Below, in pieces: positions 1-10,655 of a DNA stretch of 64,000 bases. The notes below the pieces were generated by a model. It saw nothing but the letters and a program-made list of their open reading frames with translations. It had not been told where the DNA came from and made no database searches. How positions within the stretch are numbered: position 1 is the stretch's first letter; each line of letters opens with the position of its first letter. The stretch comes from Epichloe hybrida (lineage: Eukaryota > Ascomycota > Sordariomycetes > Hypocreales > Clavicipitaceae), in assembly GCA_019022495.1 (NCBI GenBank), contig JAFEKR010000011.1:1550001-1614000 (forward strand), in the 5' to 3' direction. A program made the translations under genes and the position numbers.

Positions 1-1
1 C

Positions 2-328
2 CAGTTCTACACTGAGAATCCGCTTAGAAAGCAGAATCCATCGTTACCCTCACCGGCATTCGATCTGGAAAACACTAGAAGACGTGCAGATACCCTTTTA
101 AGTCAGCCTGACACACTATCTTCAAACGGCACGCCCATGGAGCTGGACAGGCCAAGTCGGAGCCGCAGTCCCGCGCCACGAACCAATGGCGCAGACGTTG
201 GCGATGCAAATATGCTGAGGTCGCCTACCAAGCGGAAGGATGTCGACACCGAGCTTTCTTTCGATCGCGAGAGGGCGGAAAAGCGAGCCAAGGTTTCAGA
301 AGACGAAGGCGAGCTCTTGGAAGACTGA
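2..328 (+). CDS. 3' end of an unidentified, probably nuclear protein
   Basis: The frame is open from the first bases of the window to a TGA at 326-328, giving 108 residues of a C-terminal tail; the start lies upstream of the window. The tail is hydrophilic and low in complexity: a Ser/Pro/Arg-rich stretch (SRSRSPAP), a basic patch (SPTKRKD), a second basic cluster (EKRAKVSEDE), and an acidic end (EGELLED). Such tails are common in nuclear RNA-processing or transcription proteins, and the KRK and KRAK clusters could act as a nuclear localisation signal, but that is inference. No catalytic domain is visible, so I assign no function. The balanced base composition, absence of stops and continuity to the window edge argue that it is a real coding end. 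Confidence 0.7.
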   Translation, partial: QFYTENPLRKQNPSLPSPAFDLENTRRRADTLLSQPDTLSSNGTPMELDRPSRSRSPAPRTNGADVGDANMLRSPTKRKDVDTELSFDRERAEKRAKVSEDEGELLED

Positions 329-1869
329 AATGCCCCAATACTGTTCGAACAAGGGCAATTGTTTTGCTTCACCTTTCTTTTCCTAGAACGGCGTTTCTGG
401 CGAGGGTCGAATTCTAGACTTTGTTGGCTCTCACCATGGATGATATCAATAGGTGCTGCAAGGTTTTTTCCTTTTTTTGTCTTTATTCTTGTATCTCTTG
501 GTTTTCTCATGTATATACTCAGCATAAAGCGGCGTCACGGTTCCTGATGGCGCCACGGACTATTGAAACGATTGGGTAGTCACAACTAGGTCCGTAACGA
601 GACTGACGCAGAACATGACATTGATTTCAATTAAAGCATCTGGCTCACGTTGAGGTCGAACTTGTCAGCGTAGGTGTCAAATGCCATGAAAGATTGAATC
701 GATAGAAGAGCCAAACGAGACAGAATATTTACGTTATTTTGACAAATGCTGATTTAGAAATGCAGGGTAGTACTACGTACATGTCCAGGCTGTCGCCCCA
801 TGTCGTCCCCAACCTCGCAGCTTGTCAGCCCGTTGCGGCTGCCAGCGCTCGTCCCCCACCACGGACCTGCTCGTCTAAACGAATTCTGCCGTGGCCTGCC
901 ACACCGCCCTCCGCACAGAGTATATAGTTCTCGCCCACCCGCCGCTCATCTTAGGATTTTCTTTCCTTTCTCCTTAGCTCTCTTTGCCTTTTGGCTTAGA
1001 TCAAGTGTAGTATCTGTTCTTTTCAGTTTAATCTCTGAAAGGTCTCTATTGAGACCAATCGTGATTATTCTTATTTTTGGCTCTCGGGTGGTTTCCTCTG
1101 TGCTTGCACATGATTCCACCCACAGTGTCCCTGGTATTACACTGCCTCCAGGTGACGCGAACACTCTTTTCATTGCTTTCGCCGGCTTGCCTGACGAAGT
1201 GAAGAAGATGAGGACTGAAATGTATTGATAGACGAAAATTAGCGAAGACATGACTGTTCGCCAGCCATCAACCAGAGAATTTGTGTTTCCGGAACTAGGT
1301 TCATTTATCACCAGAACATTCCTGCACCACGTCTCCCATCTTGTGTGAGCAGCAAAGATGCTTTCGTCGTGATTGATCGTTGATTTTACATGGTGGAAAC
1401 AGAGTCTTGTACAATAGCATATGGATTTCGTGCCCTCCGGGAAATACTGGTTTGTGTTTAATAGGCCGCCGAAGTTGAGTTCAGACTTAGGAAACAGGTC
1501 TGTGGCTCCGTAATCTGCCTTCTCGAGGACACAATCTCGGTCGATTTATTCATTCTGTGCGTATGGAGGACTTGAGAACCCTTGATCAAGTAGACGATAC
1601 AGGTTCGCGTTTGTCCAAGCTCGTAGCTGCCCTGACGTCTGGTCCCTCCGCCTTGCAAATTTCGGTGGCCTTGGTGTTGCGCAATCTCTTTTTTTTTTTT
1701 TTTTTTTTTTGCCTTCGTAGAGAACCTGCCCCAAGCGGGTTTGCCGTGATCTGGTTGGTGGATACTCGGTCCCCAGCTGCCCCCGAACCAGGCTGCTCGA
1801 CCTCAGTTTTTGTCCCCCAGCATATCATATGACCACGAGCAAGCAACAGGAACTCGTCCCCCTTACGAA
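329..1869. other. Intergenic region with a TATA-like site, no convincing gene
   Basis: This is non-repetitive DNA between the upstream gene's stop and the LSM8 start. A TATATA sequence near 919-925 is followed by a pyrimidine-rich tract (about 957-990) and a TTTTCAG acceptor-like site near 1022, which together resemble a fungal promoter and 5' leader. The frame after it (800-1228, +) reads through a hydrophobic stretch and ends in a short acidic peptide, but it has no recognisable domain and overlaps an equally long antisense frame. It may hold an untranslated leader, a non-coding transcript or a short lineage-specific gene. Confidence 0.4.
1689..1710 (+). promoter_or_regulatory. 22-base poly(dT) tract upstream of LSM8
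   Basis: An uninterrupted run of 22 T lies about 160 bases before the LSM8 start codon. Long poly(dA:dT) tracts in fungal promoters are known to disfavour nucleosomes, so a role in opening this promoter is plausible. Homopolymer length is also prone to sequencing error. Confidence 0.4.
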
Positions 1870-2329
1870 ATGGCGACCTTAGGAGGCTATCTCAACAGTG
1901 CGTACACTCGACCCGTTTCACCCTACCTTCACGCAGCAAATTGCTCACACAGCTTCTTTTCACTTGCCTGCAGAGAAAGTCCTGGTCGTGACAGCCGACT
2001 CGCGAATCTTGGTCGGCACCCTCGCGGCTTGCGATCAGTCGACGAATTTGGTATGCCCCTTGGAGGAGACCCCCCCCTCTCAGGACCCAGCTATCAGAAA
2101 TATCCCATGATGATCGGTGCTGACTTTGGGCCAGGTCTTGAAGGAAACGGAGGAGCGAGTAATACACGAACCCGATGAACACGAACCTTCGGAAATACAC
2201 GCACTCGGACTTTATCTCGTACGGGGAGACAATGTGTGCTCCGTCGGCTTGATAGACGAAAAGCTGGACGAGAGTATTAACTGGGCAGAAGTGAAGGGGT
2301 CGGAGATAGGGGACATCAAACACATTTAG
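1870..2329 (+). CDS. LSM8: U6 snRNA-associated Sm-like protein LSm8
   Basis: LSm8 is the subunit that defines the nuclear LSm2-8 ring, which binds the 3' oligo(U) end of U6 snRNA and supports spliceosome assembly. Three exons, 1870-1897, 1974-2050 and 2135-2329, join in frame to give 99 residues, the usual size for this family. Introns begin GTGCGT and GTATGC and end CAG; the second has a CTGAC branch-site match at about 2120-2124. The protein starts MATLGGYLNKKVLVVTAD. The Sm1 part includes ILVGTLAACDQSTNL, and the Sm2 part GLYLVRGDNV lies at residues 60-69, matching the LSm8 pattern rather than LSm1. The start codon was chosen because it places the GGYLNKKV segment at the N-terminus as in homologues. 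The gene converges on the nucleoside hydrolase gene. It is intact, and I see no RIP damage. Confidence 0.95.
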
Positions 2330-2659
2330 ACGGCTCTATCGTTGTTGACTCTCCTTCCTCCCCTTTTATTTACACACGCACACTCTCTCTCGCTTTACAA
2401 GCCCCCTACATCTCGAGACGGGATATAATTGCGCATGGTAGCTACAATGGCATAGTGATGGCGTTCAATGGAGTTAACAGGAATTGGGCTGCCCTTCCTT
2501 TCAATTTGCTTTTGTCAATTGCAGACATCATGAGGCCGGGAACAAGACTTGGAAAAGAGTCACGAATGTTGGAGGAGGAAGTTTGGGGCTTTAAGCGCTG
2601 GGTCTTGTGTGAATATTCTTGACGACGTCAATTTCTATGTGCTTTTCCCCTCTCTTTTT
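2330..2659. other. Convergent 3' intergenic region
   Basis: This holds the 3' flanks of LSM8 (+) and the nucleoside hydrolase (-). It has CT-rich and ACAC-rich stretches just after LSM8 but no open frame or repeat that I recognise. Both genes must terminate transcription here. Confidence 0.6.
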
Positions 2660-4228
2660 CTACCCAAAAACCCTCTTCATCCATGTTACCTGGAGAACAT
2701 CCTCACCGGGTGACTCGACGAGACGATTTACCCTGTTTCCCTTGAGAACGCTCAACCAAGCCATGGTATCGCCGTGAACGCTGTCGTTGGCGATGACGTT
2801 TGGGTCCTCACGAGGGTCTGTGGAAGCAAGGGCCGCCGCTTCTGCGGGCTTGGTCCGATGTCTTTTGTCCACGACATGCATACCGCGCGTCCATTGACCA
2901 GAGGTCTCGATCCTAGTGTCCTCCAGCTTTGCCGGGAACTTCCACTTGGGATCGTCGTGGGTCAACATGTACCAGACTGGGAGAGGGTCGTGCAATGAGA
3001 GGACCGGTTCGTTGCCGTCGCGCCTCCTTCTCTCAATGTGATCGAAGGTACCCTTGATGAAATGCGACGTCCACGTCGCAAGAGGGCTTCCTGCATCGAG
3101 GTGCGGCTGGATGCCCTCGGCGAAGAAGGTCTTGGTGATGTGATGAGGGGTGGTGATGTCCAAGGGAGCGAGCGTCAGCTTCAGCTGTCGGGACAACTTG
3201 GCCGGGTAAGCAGGCAGAGTCGACAAGCTTCGAGGAAGCGGAGGCATGGTTGAGGCAGGCGTGTACGAAGTCAGTGCATACACGCGAGCAGCGGCAACGG
3301 CGTCAGCGTAGCAGTTGAATTCAGCCACGGGCGTGATGTTACCCTCGACGCTCACAGCACCACCCATGACGACAAGCTCCTTGACGCGGAGAAACGTCTC
3401 GGGATCCTCAGCAGCTGCCAAGGCGAGATTGGTGAGTGGGCCGACTGCGCAGATGGAGACGGTGTCGATGGGGTTTTCCTTGAGGATGCGTAGAATCTCC
3501 TTGTGTGCTGGCACTTTCGACGGCGTGAAGAAAGGGGAGTACGTGCCAGCATCTACTGAGGCGGCGTCGTCGTCGCTGTCGTCATTCTGGAACAGGGATT
3601 TCCATGTCTCGGGAGGGCTCAAGTGCGGATACGCCTCGTGGACGTTGTGCAGGCCATCGACGCCATCTACAGTAGAATCAGTTCATGTTTCTTTTCCAGC
3701 AAAGAACAGTTCCAAAGCACAGGCTCCTCTCCTGCTCTCGGCACGGGGTCAAAAACGCACGGAAGTAATCAGCCATGAGGCACTTGTCCTCGAGCGAATG
3801 CTCTGGACCAGCAGCAACAATGGGCTTGCTTTTTCTCATGACCTCGAAGCCCTGTGGTCTGCCGGTGGATTTTCTCCATTCCATTTCCTTCTCCAGGACG
3901 TAGAACATGGCGACTACGTTGCGGAGACAGCTAAAGATTCGCACACACACACAAAAAAAAAAAAAGAACAAGTCAGCCGTGTTAGAAAATCAAATCAAAT
4001 AAAAGGGCAAAGCGAAAGATTTACCTCTGCAAAGGAACATTTCCATACGTCACGGACAACATGGCGACATCGAGTTCCTCGGGGAACGCGCTCAGGGCGA
4101 GAAGCATGGCCATGACATCGTCGACGCCTGTAGAAAAACTAGATTAGATGACGTCGTGCCATGTATGTTGGGGCCAGAGCACTTGTCCTACCAGGGTCGG
4201 TGTCAATGATGATTTTCCGAGGCGCCAT
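2660..4228 (-). CDS. Inosine-uridine-type nucleoside N-ribohydrolase
   Basis: This enzyme family hydrolyses the N-glycosidic bond of purine or pyrimidine ribonucleosides to base plus ribose, in nucleoside salvage. Four exons on the minus strand, 4228-4192, 4127-4025, 3930-3761 and 3666-2660, join in frame to 438 residues, longer than the 310-350 of many bacterial members. The N-terminus carries the Ca2+-binding signature DTDPGVDD at residues 9-16. Also visible are VTYGNV after it, VGPLTNLALAA, VVMGGAV (about 202-208), EFN (about 219-221), and the active-site HDPL (about 329-332). The gene has no signal peptide, so a cytosolic location is likely. All introns are GT..AG; the second carries an AC repeat and poly(A) run on the + strand. 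Exact substrate preference cannot be read from sequence. It is the last intact gene before the transposon block. Confidence 0.94.
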
Positions 4229-4600
4229 TGCAGATGTACTTGTTTCCTTCAAATGCAAAAGTAGGATAAGGATAAGGTATTGGATGTTGGATATTGAAAT
4301 CATAATAATGACAGTGTGGGAAGTACCCGTCGACACAGAAATTCTTGAAAGCTTGCCAAGCAGCTTCGCTACCATGCAAGATGCTTATTCAAAGATTTGT
4401 GTGATGATACTGCCCTGCACGCTGTGCCCGAAAAGATGAAGAATTTCTTTCTCCTCACTCACAGCGTGCGTTTTTAGGGTCAGATCCACGAGCCGGTGCA
4501 AAGCTTACACCGACTTTATATCTCCTTAGGCGTCAGAAGCCTTGTGGATCCGTGGGGCCCCCACAGCCCCCCTGCCACAAGGTCAGTGACCGCGTAGGTA
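4229..4600 (-). promoter_or_regulatory. Upstream region of the nucleoside hydrolase and edge of gene space
   Basis: Bases 4229-4470 are the 5' flank of the minus-strand hydrolase gene; no clear TATA box was seen. From about 4477 a GC-rich stretch starts with an imperfect inverted repeat (AGATCCACGAGCC near 4483 against GCCTTGTGGATCC near 4540), possibly a remnant of a short transposon. It runs to the TA that flanks the Tc1/mariner-like element. This is the last sequence of normal composition before the AT-rich block. Confidence 0.45.
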
Positions 4601-5756
4601 CGGATGTCCGAGTCAAAAGTCGTGTCCCCTGCACAAGTCCCACAACCCCTGCAGGCTACTGCCTATATTAGCCTTAGGCACACAAATAGCTTAGAATAAC
4701 ACAAGGGAAATTAAACTAGGTACCTTCGCTATACAAACTATATGCAAAAGTAACTTATCCTAGTTATTATTAGATTCTTCCTCTGTATTATCAGAATCCA
4801 AGGCATTAAGGGCATTAGGACTATTAGGACTGTTAACCTCGCAAGGGTCTAAAATCCACCTTCTTTTATTATTATTATTATTATTAATAGCAGTAGTAAT
4901 AGCTTTATTTTCTCCCTCTAATTATTATAAAACAACCCTTTAAACCCTCTAACTATTAGCTTAACCTTCGTGACCTTTATGATAGTTATTATCCCCCCCT
5001 AAGCGAATTATTTCCTTAATATAATAAGGGATTCTTTTAATCTAAGCTTATACTTGTTTTTAAGGCATTTCTTCCTATACTTTCTCCTAAGCTACTATAG
5101 CTTCTTTCTAATTCTTTAGGGCACCTTTATAAGTTATAGTAACCTTTAAATACTACTAAGTAAGTTTAATTACGTTTAAATTAGGGGAATTCCCTAGCTA
5201 TAGTAGCTTCTTAACCCCCTAAGCATTATAGACTAACTATTAATAGCTATAAGCGTGTGAGGGAGCCTTATCTTCTTACATTACTATATTTAGCCTCTTT
5301 TTCTAATATTCCTTTATAAAGGGAAGTAGCTTCTTATTTAGAATCTCCTTCTAATATTAGTACTAGTTAATCCCCTTATTACCTTTCTTCCCTTTTATCT
5401 ATTACTTAAGCTTCCTATTCTTTTTATTTTAATTTTACTTTAGCTTCTAACTAAGCTTATTATAAAGGCTTAGCTAGTTAATTCCTAATATTAGAAGCTA
5501 CTCTTTATAATAAGTAGGTTCTAGCTTCTTATTTAACTCTTTAATAACCTAATTAGCTTCCTTTTTCTTTATAGGGGTCTCTAGCTTCTAACAGTAGTAA
5601 GGACCCTTCTAATCCTAGCTAAACGCACCCTAGAACATAAACTCTATTAATCCCTTCTATTGCTTATGAATACAGGTCTTTACTAAGCTCTCTGTTAGTT
5701 GTTACCACATATAATACCCTCCCCTTTGATGTAATAAGATAATTACTGTTTTTGTT

Positions 5757-6158
5757 GGGATATCTAAATGCGCATACCGCGTTTCTTGAATGCGCATCCC
5801 ACGTTAGTCCTAAAACGGAAGAAGTACCTTTCTACCTAATTCCCTACTAAAGGTACTAGCTCTTTTTAGTGGTAAATGCAGGCAGCTCACTGTAATATGT
5901 ATTGCTTATAACCTCTTCTATAAAATTCCTTGCCTTCCTTTTTATTATTACGAAGCCTCATAACGTAACGTAAAGCAATGCAACGTAACATAATAATAGA
6001 ATTAGTACCTTCAAATATCGCACAAATAGGCATCTTAATTAATAGCAAAAATCAACGGACGCAAGCTAGACCAAAATTAGGTGTAGGGACTGTCCTTCCG
6101 TTTTAGGACTAACGCGGTATGCGCATTTAAGAAACGCGGTATGCGCATTTAGATGTCC
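5757..6158. mobile_element. MITE-like element with about 67-bp inverted repeats
   Basis: The left end (GGGATATCTAAATGCGCATA...) and the reverse complement of the right end (GGACATCTAAATGCGCATA...) match almost completely for about 67 bases. Each arm holds two direct copies of a motif built around the palindrome ATGCGCAT followed by CCGCGTT-like sequence. Flanks are TTTTTGTT (5749-5756) and TTTTTGTC (6159-6166), a 7-of-8 match that suggests an 8-bp TSD as made by hAT or MULE transposases. There is no coding capacity in 402 bp. It interrupts the Tc1/mariner-like transposase and is less mutated than its host. Confidence 0.7.
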
Positions 6159-6166
6159 TTTTTGTC

Positions 6167-6430
6167 GGATCCTTCGGATCTTTATCAGTTCAATCATGGC
6201 CAAAGACCAGACCAATTGTGAGTCTAGCGCGATGCACGCAATATAATTAGCTGCATCAATTCGCCACCCCCTTTTAGCCCCACCTACGGATTTCGCTCAC
6301 TTTCCTAGCATCTAGACTTTCCCTCTCTTCTCCCTCTTTCCTAGCAATTAATCTATCTAACTATCATTAACTTCAATATTACGGGATTATCCTACCTGCG
6401 CAGGCACCTTGGTATAACTAACAGTTTTAT
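6167..6430. other. Less mutated filler inside the transposase insertion
   Basis: This sequence keeps balanced composition, unlike the surrounding element, and lies between the MITE-like unit and the point where the transposase frame resumes. It has CT-rich stretches and no clear open frame. The MITE may have landed in a larger insertion of about 690 bp whose own borders I cannot place; the transposase-side flanks (CTGTTTT and CAGTTTT) are similar but not identical. Confidence 0.4.
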
Positions 6431-7237
6431 TAGTCTAAATAACATTCTTCTAGTCCTTAAGGGTCTAGTAATAGTAAGTAAGGCAGAATTCTAGCCTAGC
6501 TTTCTTTATCTAAGCTATTAGACTTACTTTTCTTATTAGCTTAGTCTTTAAAAACCCTAAATAGTTTAAAGTCTATAAGATAGTTAATATTAAAGTATAA
6601 GTTTCTTCTTAACTAAGCTTAGTAGCTAAATTAGCACTTATTCTTTCCCTTTTATAATAGTCTTTAGTAACCTTTTTAATAAGCTTAAATTATATTTTAG
6701 GATTATTTATAAAGAAAAGTCTACTAGACTATTTAGTATTAACTATATACTTTATATTAATATAGAAAGGTTAAATTATATAATTAAATCCTTAATTATA
6801 AGCTTAACTAAAGATTTAGTATATAGTCTTTAGACTAATCCCTAGATTATAAGTAATGTTATAGTTTAGTATCCCTTAAGCTTTTATAAGTAATATATAA
6901 GCCTTATTTACTACTATTAAGGTTTAAGCTATTATAAAAGAAGTAAAGATAGAAGTAGCTAGGTAAAAGAAGTAAATTAAGGGTAAAGCTAGCTAACTTT
7001 AGTAATAGTTATATTACTAGTAGTAAAAGTAAGTAAAGAGAGGGGAACTAGAGAAGAGGTAAGCCTCTTATTTAATTTACCTAGTGAGATTACGACCCCG
7101 CTGGCTAATTAGATCCTTGTCTAGGACTTGTGCAAGGGACACGACTTTTGACTCGGACATCCGTACGCGTTCCTAATCAAAACAAGCTGTTATGTAAAAC
7201 CCACATAAATTGTTTCCTAGCTAGACCTGGCCGTTAC

Positions 7238-7360
7238 TGTTAAAAATAAGACCTATTTTTAGCCCTTTTCTAGTTAAAGAACCTTCTTATTACTAGCTTG
7301 CTTTGCAAATCTGACAGCTGCACTGCAGCTGTCAACGGTCGCGAAGGTAGCTGTCAATAG
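7238..7360 (+). repeat. First part of the 5' LTR of copia copy C
   Basis: This is the outer 123 bases of the family-1 LTR, cut by the hAT insertion. The last eight bases (GTCAATAG, 7353-7360) are one copy of the hAT target duplication. The LTR resumes at 55182. The five bases before it are GTTAC; the matching right flank is lost with the truncated 3' end. Confidence 0.9.
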
Positions 7361-7796
7361 CAGAGCATTACATTACATTACATTACATTGCACATTACAT
7401 TATATTACATGTAATTATTTGTAATTAAATGTAATTATTTTTTATTTTTTATTTTTTAATATTTAGGTTAAGTAATTAGAAATTAATAGTAAGAAATAAC
7501 TTAAATAATTAGAAAAGTATATATTAGGTTTCTAAAAATATAGATTAAGGTTAAATTACTATATAAATCTTAATTATAACTTATAAAACTAATAAAACTT
7601 ACTTTTTAAGCTTATTTCTTAGAAAAATATCAAAAACTTACTTTTAAGTATACTTTTTTAATAGAAAATCATATATATTTAAGTAAATAAGCTATAAAGA
7701 AGTTAATACTATTATTAGTTAGACTCACTTTAGACCTAGTTTTAAGTATACTATCTTTTTAAGAGAAAATCATATATATCTAAGCTAATAAGCTAT
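7361..7796. repeat. hAT left arm: ATTAC repeats and start of the 101-bp tandem array
   Basis: Starting from the inverted repeat there are about six ATTAC/CATTA repeats, then AT-rich DNA, then units containing AAGAAGTTAATACTATTATT and a GAGAAAATCATATATAT stretch ending in AATAAGCTAT. Successive GCTAT ends at 7691-7695 and 7792-7796 set the 101-bp period. The array stops where the LARD inserted and resumes at 33570. No coding frame is present. Confidence 0.8.
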
Positions 7797-7798
7797 TT

Positions 7799-8316
7799 TG
7801 TCAGGGCAAAACAACCACCCCAAAACAACGGAAAAGAGGGACTTAACGATAACGATAATGCTAACAATAATGACAAATTCAACGATATTAGCAATTAAAC
7901 CTAGATATCGGGATCTAGGTCTGCGATATTTGCGATCCATCACAAGGATTTAAGCTACGAAGTCTCTTACTAATATCAAGTCATCTTATTAATCTAATAT
8001 TAGCCAAAGTAATCCAATATTAGCTAAAGCTATCAAATATTAGCCAAAGCAAAAAGGGTATAATCTTAATTAAACAATCCAAGCTAAAAGGCTACAAAAG
8101 GAGAGTTAATTTTCTATAAAAAGGGAGGGAATCTAGGGCTTTTATCTAGCTAGGGGGTCAGGGGCTAGGCCGGATCCAATGTGGTTGAATTAATCCGACA
8201 ATCCAACAGATCCGAGGTCGAAGGGGCTAGAGGTCTCGAGGGATCCGATAGATCCGAGGTCCAAGGGGCTAGAGGTCTTGTGAGAGAGGTCTCTAGGGGT
8301 TATATTCCTAGCCACA
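7799..8316 (-). repeat. Left LTR of the LARD-like element (518 bp)
   Basis: This LTR matches 33092-33567 but is 42 bp longer, because a unit beginning AGATCCGAGGT and ending GGATCCGAT is present twice here and once in the right LTR. The LTR fragment at the window end also shows the two-unit junction. Several differences between the two LTRs are C/T or G/A. Confidence 0.8.
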
Positions 8317-8921
8317 TAACACCTCCCTAACTATTTTCCCTTCCTAGTCCCTAGGAAAGGGAAAACAGTAACCAAAGAAAAAAACCAATAAAAAGGGAAA
8401 TAAGTAATAAAATCATAAGATAAAAAAAAATTCGTGATTTTCAGCCCCCTCCTTTCCTATCCATCTATCAATCAAAGGGGTCATTAATTAATCTGATGAA
8501 AAGGGACCCTTTCAATCGGTCAGAGACCTCTTCAGCAGACCTTCTAACATCAGATTCCCTTCAAAAGTCAGGGAAATCATCAGTCAGAGAGGTCTTCAAC
8601 GGTCAGAGGCCTCGTTAGACAATAGATTAATTAATCTAATGAAAAAGGGACCTTTTCAATCAATTAGAGACCTCTTCAGAGGACTCTCTATATATTAGAT
8701 TCCTTGTCAATCGTTAGAGAAATCGTTAGTCAGAGAGGTCTTCATCGGTCAGAGGTCTTATTAGATAGTCTAATCTATTAATCTAATAAAAAAAAGACCT
8801 TTTTGATTAGTAAAGACCCCTTTAGTAGACTTTCTAACATTAGATTCCCCTTCAAAAGTCAGGGAAATTATTAGTCAGAGAGGTCTTCAACGGTCGGAGG
8901 TCTTATCAGACGGTCTGATCG
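8317..8921 (-). repeat. LARD internal region, left part with 145-bp tandem units
   Basis: After a pyrimidine/purine-rich spacer (8317-8460), three units of about 143-147 bp follow. Each contains a GATGAAAAAGGGACC-like start (about 8498, 8641 and 8788), a CAGAGACC..CTTCAG part and a GAGAGGTCTTCAACGGTC part. The array is cut at 8921 by gypsy A and continues from 31599. No coding frame is present. Confidence 0.8.
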
Positions 8922-9188
8922 TGTCAGGAGCACGGAGGCCAAGGGGCCATGGACAGGACAGTCACATGATAAAGCCCTTAGATAAGCCTTAGGTTCCGTG
9001 GATAACTAAGTAGCTATAAGATAGCTACGTGCATATAGTAAGGTATTTAGATAAGGACTACCTATAAGAGATATAGGAGGTTAGAGTTTAAGACCTTTAT
9101 ATACTTACCCTTAAGTAGTAGCTCTCTAGCTATAACTAAGAACCTTAGCCTTTACTTTATTTATATTTTCTTAAATATAGTTATAATA
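8922..9188 (+). repeat. 5' LTR of gypsy A (267 bp)
   Basis: This LTR starts TGTCAGGAGCACGG and ends GTTATAATA, the mutated form of GTCGTGACA seen at the right end. It is homologous to 40067-40333 and 53987-54253. The sequence after it (AGTTAAACTC) is where the primer site should be, but it is too mutated to assign to a tRNA. Confidence 0.85.
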
Positions 9189-9831
9189 AGTTAAACTCTT
9201 AAACCCTTTAGGGAAAATAAACTATTAGCTAGATTTAAATATAAAGAAGCTATAGAATATTTACCTAAAATATACTTATATTACCTAGTAAGGAAGCCTT
9301 AACTCTATAGTAACTAAGTAGTAACTAGAATACCTTAACTATAAAATATAAGAGGGTATAGTAAACACTACCTAACTAAAGTAATAATACTAAATCTAGT
9401 AATAATAATAATCTAGATAAGCTATAGAGGTAATATAAGGTTATATAAGCTAAGCTATAAAATACTTATATAAGAAAGGAGATCTTAGATATAAAAGCAT
9501 AGCTTAAGGAAATAAAAGTAAACTTATAATTAGCTAGATTAGGTAAAGAACTTATAATTACCCCTTAGATAAATATATAAAGAATTCCCTTATTCCTAGA
9601 TTTCCTACCTAATACTAAGTTTATAGTAAATATATACTTATAAAGCTTTATTAAGATATAGTATAAGGTACTTATATATAAAGGTAATACCTATAAGAAT
9701 TTATAGGTATACCTAGTAGATTTAAATATACTATTTAAGCTAGACTTAAGAACCTTTTAAGATAATAAAATAAAGGTAGTATATACTAGTAGCTACTTAG
9801 CTAATAATATAAAGTAATAGTAGATATATTA
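9189..9831 (+). pseudogene. Degenerate gag start of gypsy A
   Basis: AT-rich sequence with stops in every frame, homologous to 40334-40980 in gypsy B. By position it is the leader and start of gag; no domain is recognisable by eye. The last five bases (TATTA, 9827-9831) are the left target duplication of copia copy 1. Confidence 0.6.
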
Positions 9832-10655
9832 TGTTAAAAATAAGACCTATTTTTACCCCTTTTCTAGTTAAAGAACCTTCTTATTACTAGCTTGCTTTGC
9901 AAGTCTGACAGCTGCACTGCAGCTGTTAACGGTCGCGGGGGCAGCTATCAATGGCTGCGTCGCAGCTGTTAACAGCTGCGACCGACCGTGTGGATGACTA
10001 ATTAGTCAATTACATTGTGGCTGCAAGTGTGGCCATAACCACGCCACTAGTAATTAGGTAAGCTAGGGTGACGTAAGCTAGGGTGACGTAAGCAGGTTAC
10101 CCTACACATAACTTACCCTATAGCTATCTTTGACAACGATTTTCTCTTTATCTAGAGGTTATACAAAAGTTTTACATATAGCAAATTAAAGCTTAAAGAT
10201 AGGGCTTTCTCTTTATATAAGGTTATTTTTTAGACCAAAAGTTAGTGCATACGGGTTGCTAGCTAGTATGGTGGTGAGTCGATTTTTTGGTTTTTGCATA
10301 CAAATGAATTTTGCGGAAAATTAAAAGTGGCCCGTAAGACCACGTTGGCGGCCCGGATCCACTGATACGGTTGGTAGGTCTATGAGAGAAAGAAGATCTT
10401 TTTAACTAGCTAGATAGCTAGTCCTCTTAACTAACAATAGCTGCATTGCTTGTATAACGTATCTAAAATCAATTCTATTGCTTTATAAGATATCATAAAA
10501 GTGATTTAAATTGAATTCTATTAGTTAATAACTGCCATAACCTTCCGTTGCGTTACGTTGATTGATTTAATGTTGCAGCCCTATTGGTCCCTGACCGTAG
10601 AGCTTGCACCCGTATAGCTGTTACCAGCTGGCAACTAGCTCCCTACATTTCAATA
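9832..10655 (+). repeat. 5' LTR of copia copy 1 (824 bp)
   Basis: This LTR begins TGTTAAAAATAAGACC and ends CTACATTTCAATA. It contains palindromic CAGCTG-rich sequence (GCAGCTGTTAACAGCTGC near 9961) and a doubled GCTAGGGTGACGTAA near 10065-10090. The 3' end is TA, not the usual CA; the TSD and the adjoining primer site fix the border. Confidence 0.92.

Larger units (their letters stand above)
4760..7080 (-). pseudogene. Degenerate DDE (DDE_3-type) transposase
   Basis: Reading the minus strand through many stops gives recognisable Tc1-type blocks. They are KKARLEFC followed by a degraded form of the IWTDET block near 6430-6500; RGGYYMW and a WKG..EFMFWG-like stretch near 5600-5740; MQEDKAPSH at about 5255-5284; and GNSPNLN near 5190. 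The first catalytic Asp reads Asn. The last motif reads NLNVIK, where families have DLN.IE, so the third acidic residue is Lys. These are G-to-A type changes. The C-terminus ends in an acidic tail with a stop at 4760-4762. The frame is split between about 5745 and 6430 by an insertion. The start is not defined and the protein cannot be functional. Confidence 0.75.
4601..7163 (-). mobile_element. Tc1/mariner-like DNA transposon, RIP-inactivated
   Basis: The element is bounded by 40-bp terminal inverted repeats, 4601-4640 (starting CGGATGTCCGAGTCAAAAGT) and 7124-7163, which match at 39 of 40 positions. Each is flanked by TA (4599-4600 and 7164-7165), the target duplication typical of Tc1/mariner elements. 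The transposase remnant is on the minus strand. Most of the body is AT-rich and stop-ridden, while a block at roughly 5746-6430 is much less mutated and interrupts the transposase frame. The element lies immediately next to gene space. Confidence 0.85.

Noticed and set aside
103..525. Minus-strand frame of 140 codons over the first gene's end
   Set aside because: It overlaps the + strand C-terminal frame and its 3' flank, has no domain, and its composition is that of an antisense shadow.
1557..1846. Frames on both strands across the poly(T) tract
   Set aside because: They are created by the 22-base homopolymer (runs of Phe or Lys) and have no recognisable protein features.
3315..4115. Plus-strand frame of 266 codons
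   Set aside because: It runs antisense across exons and introns of the nucleoside hydrolase, whose splice sites and motifs are convincing.
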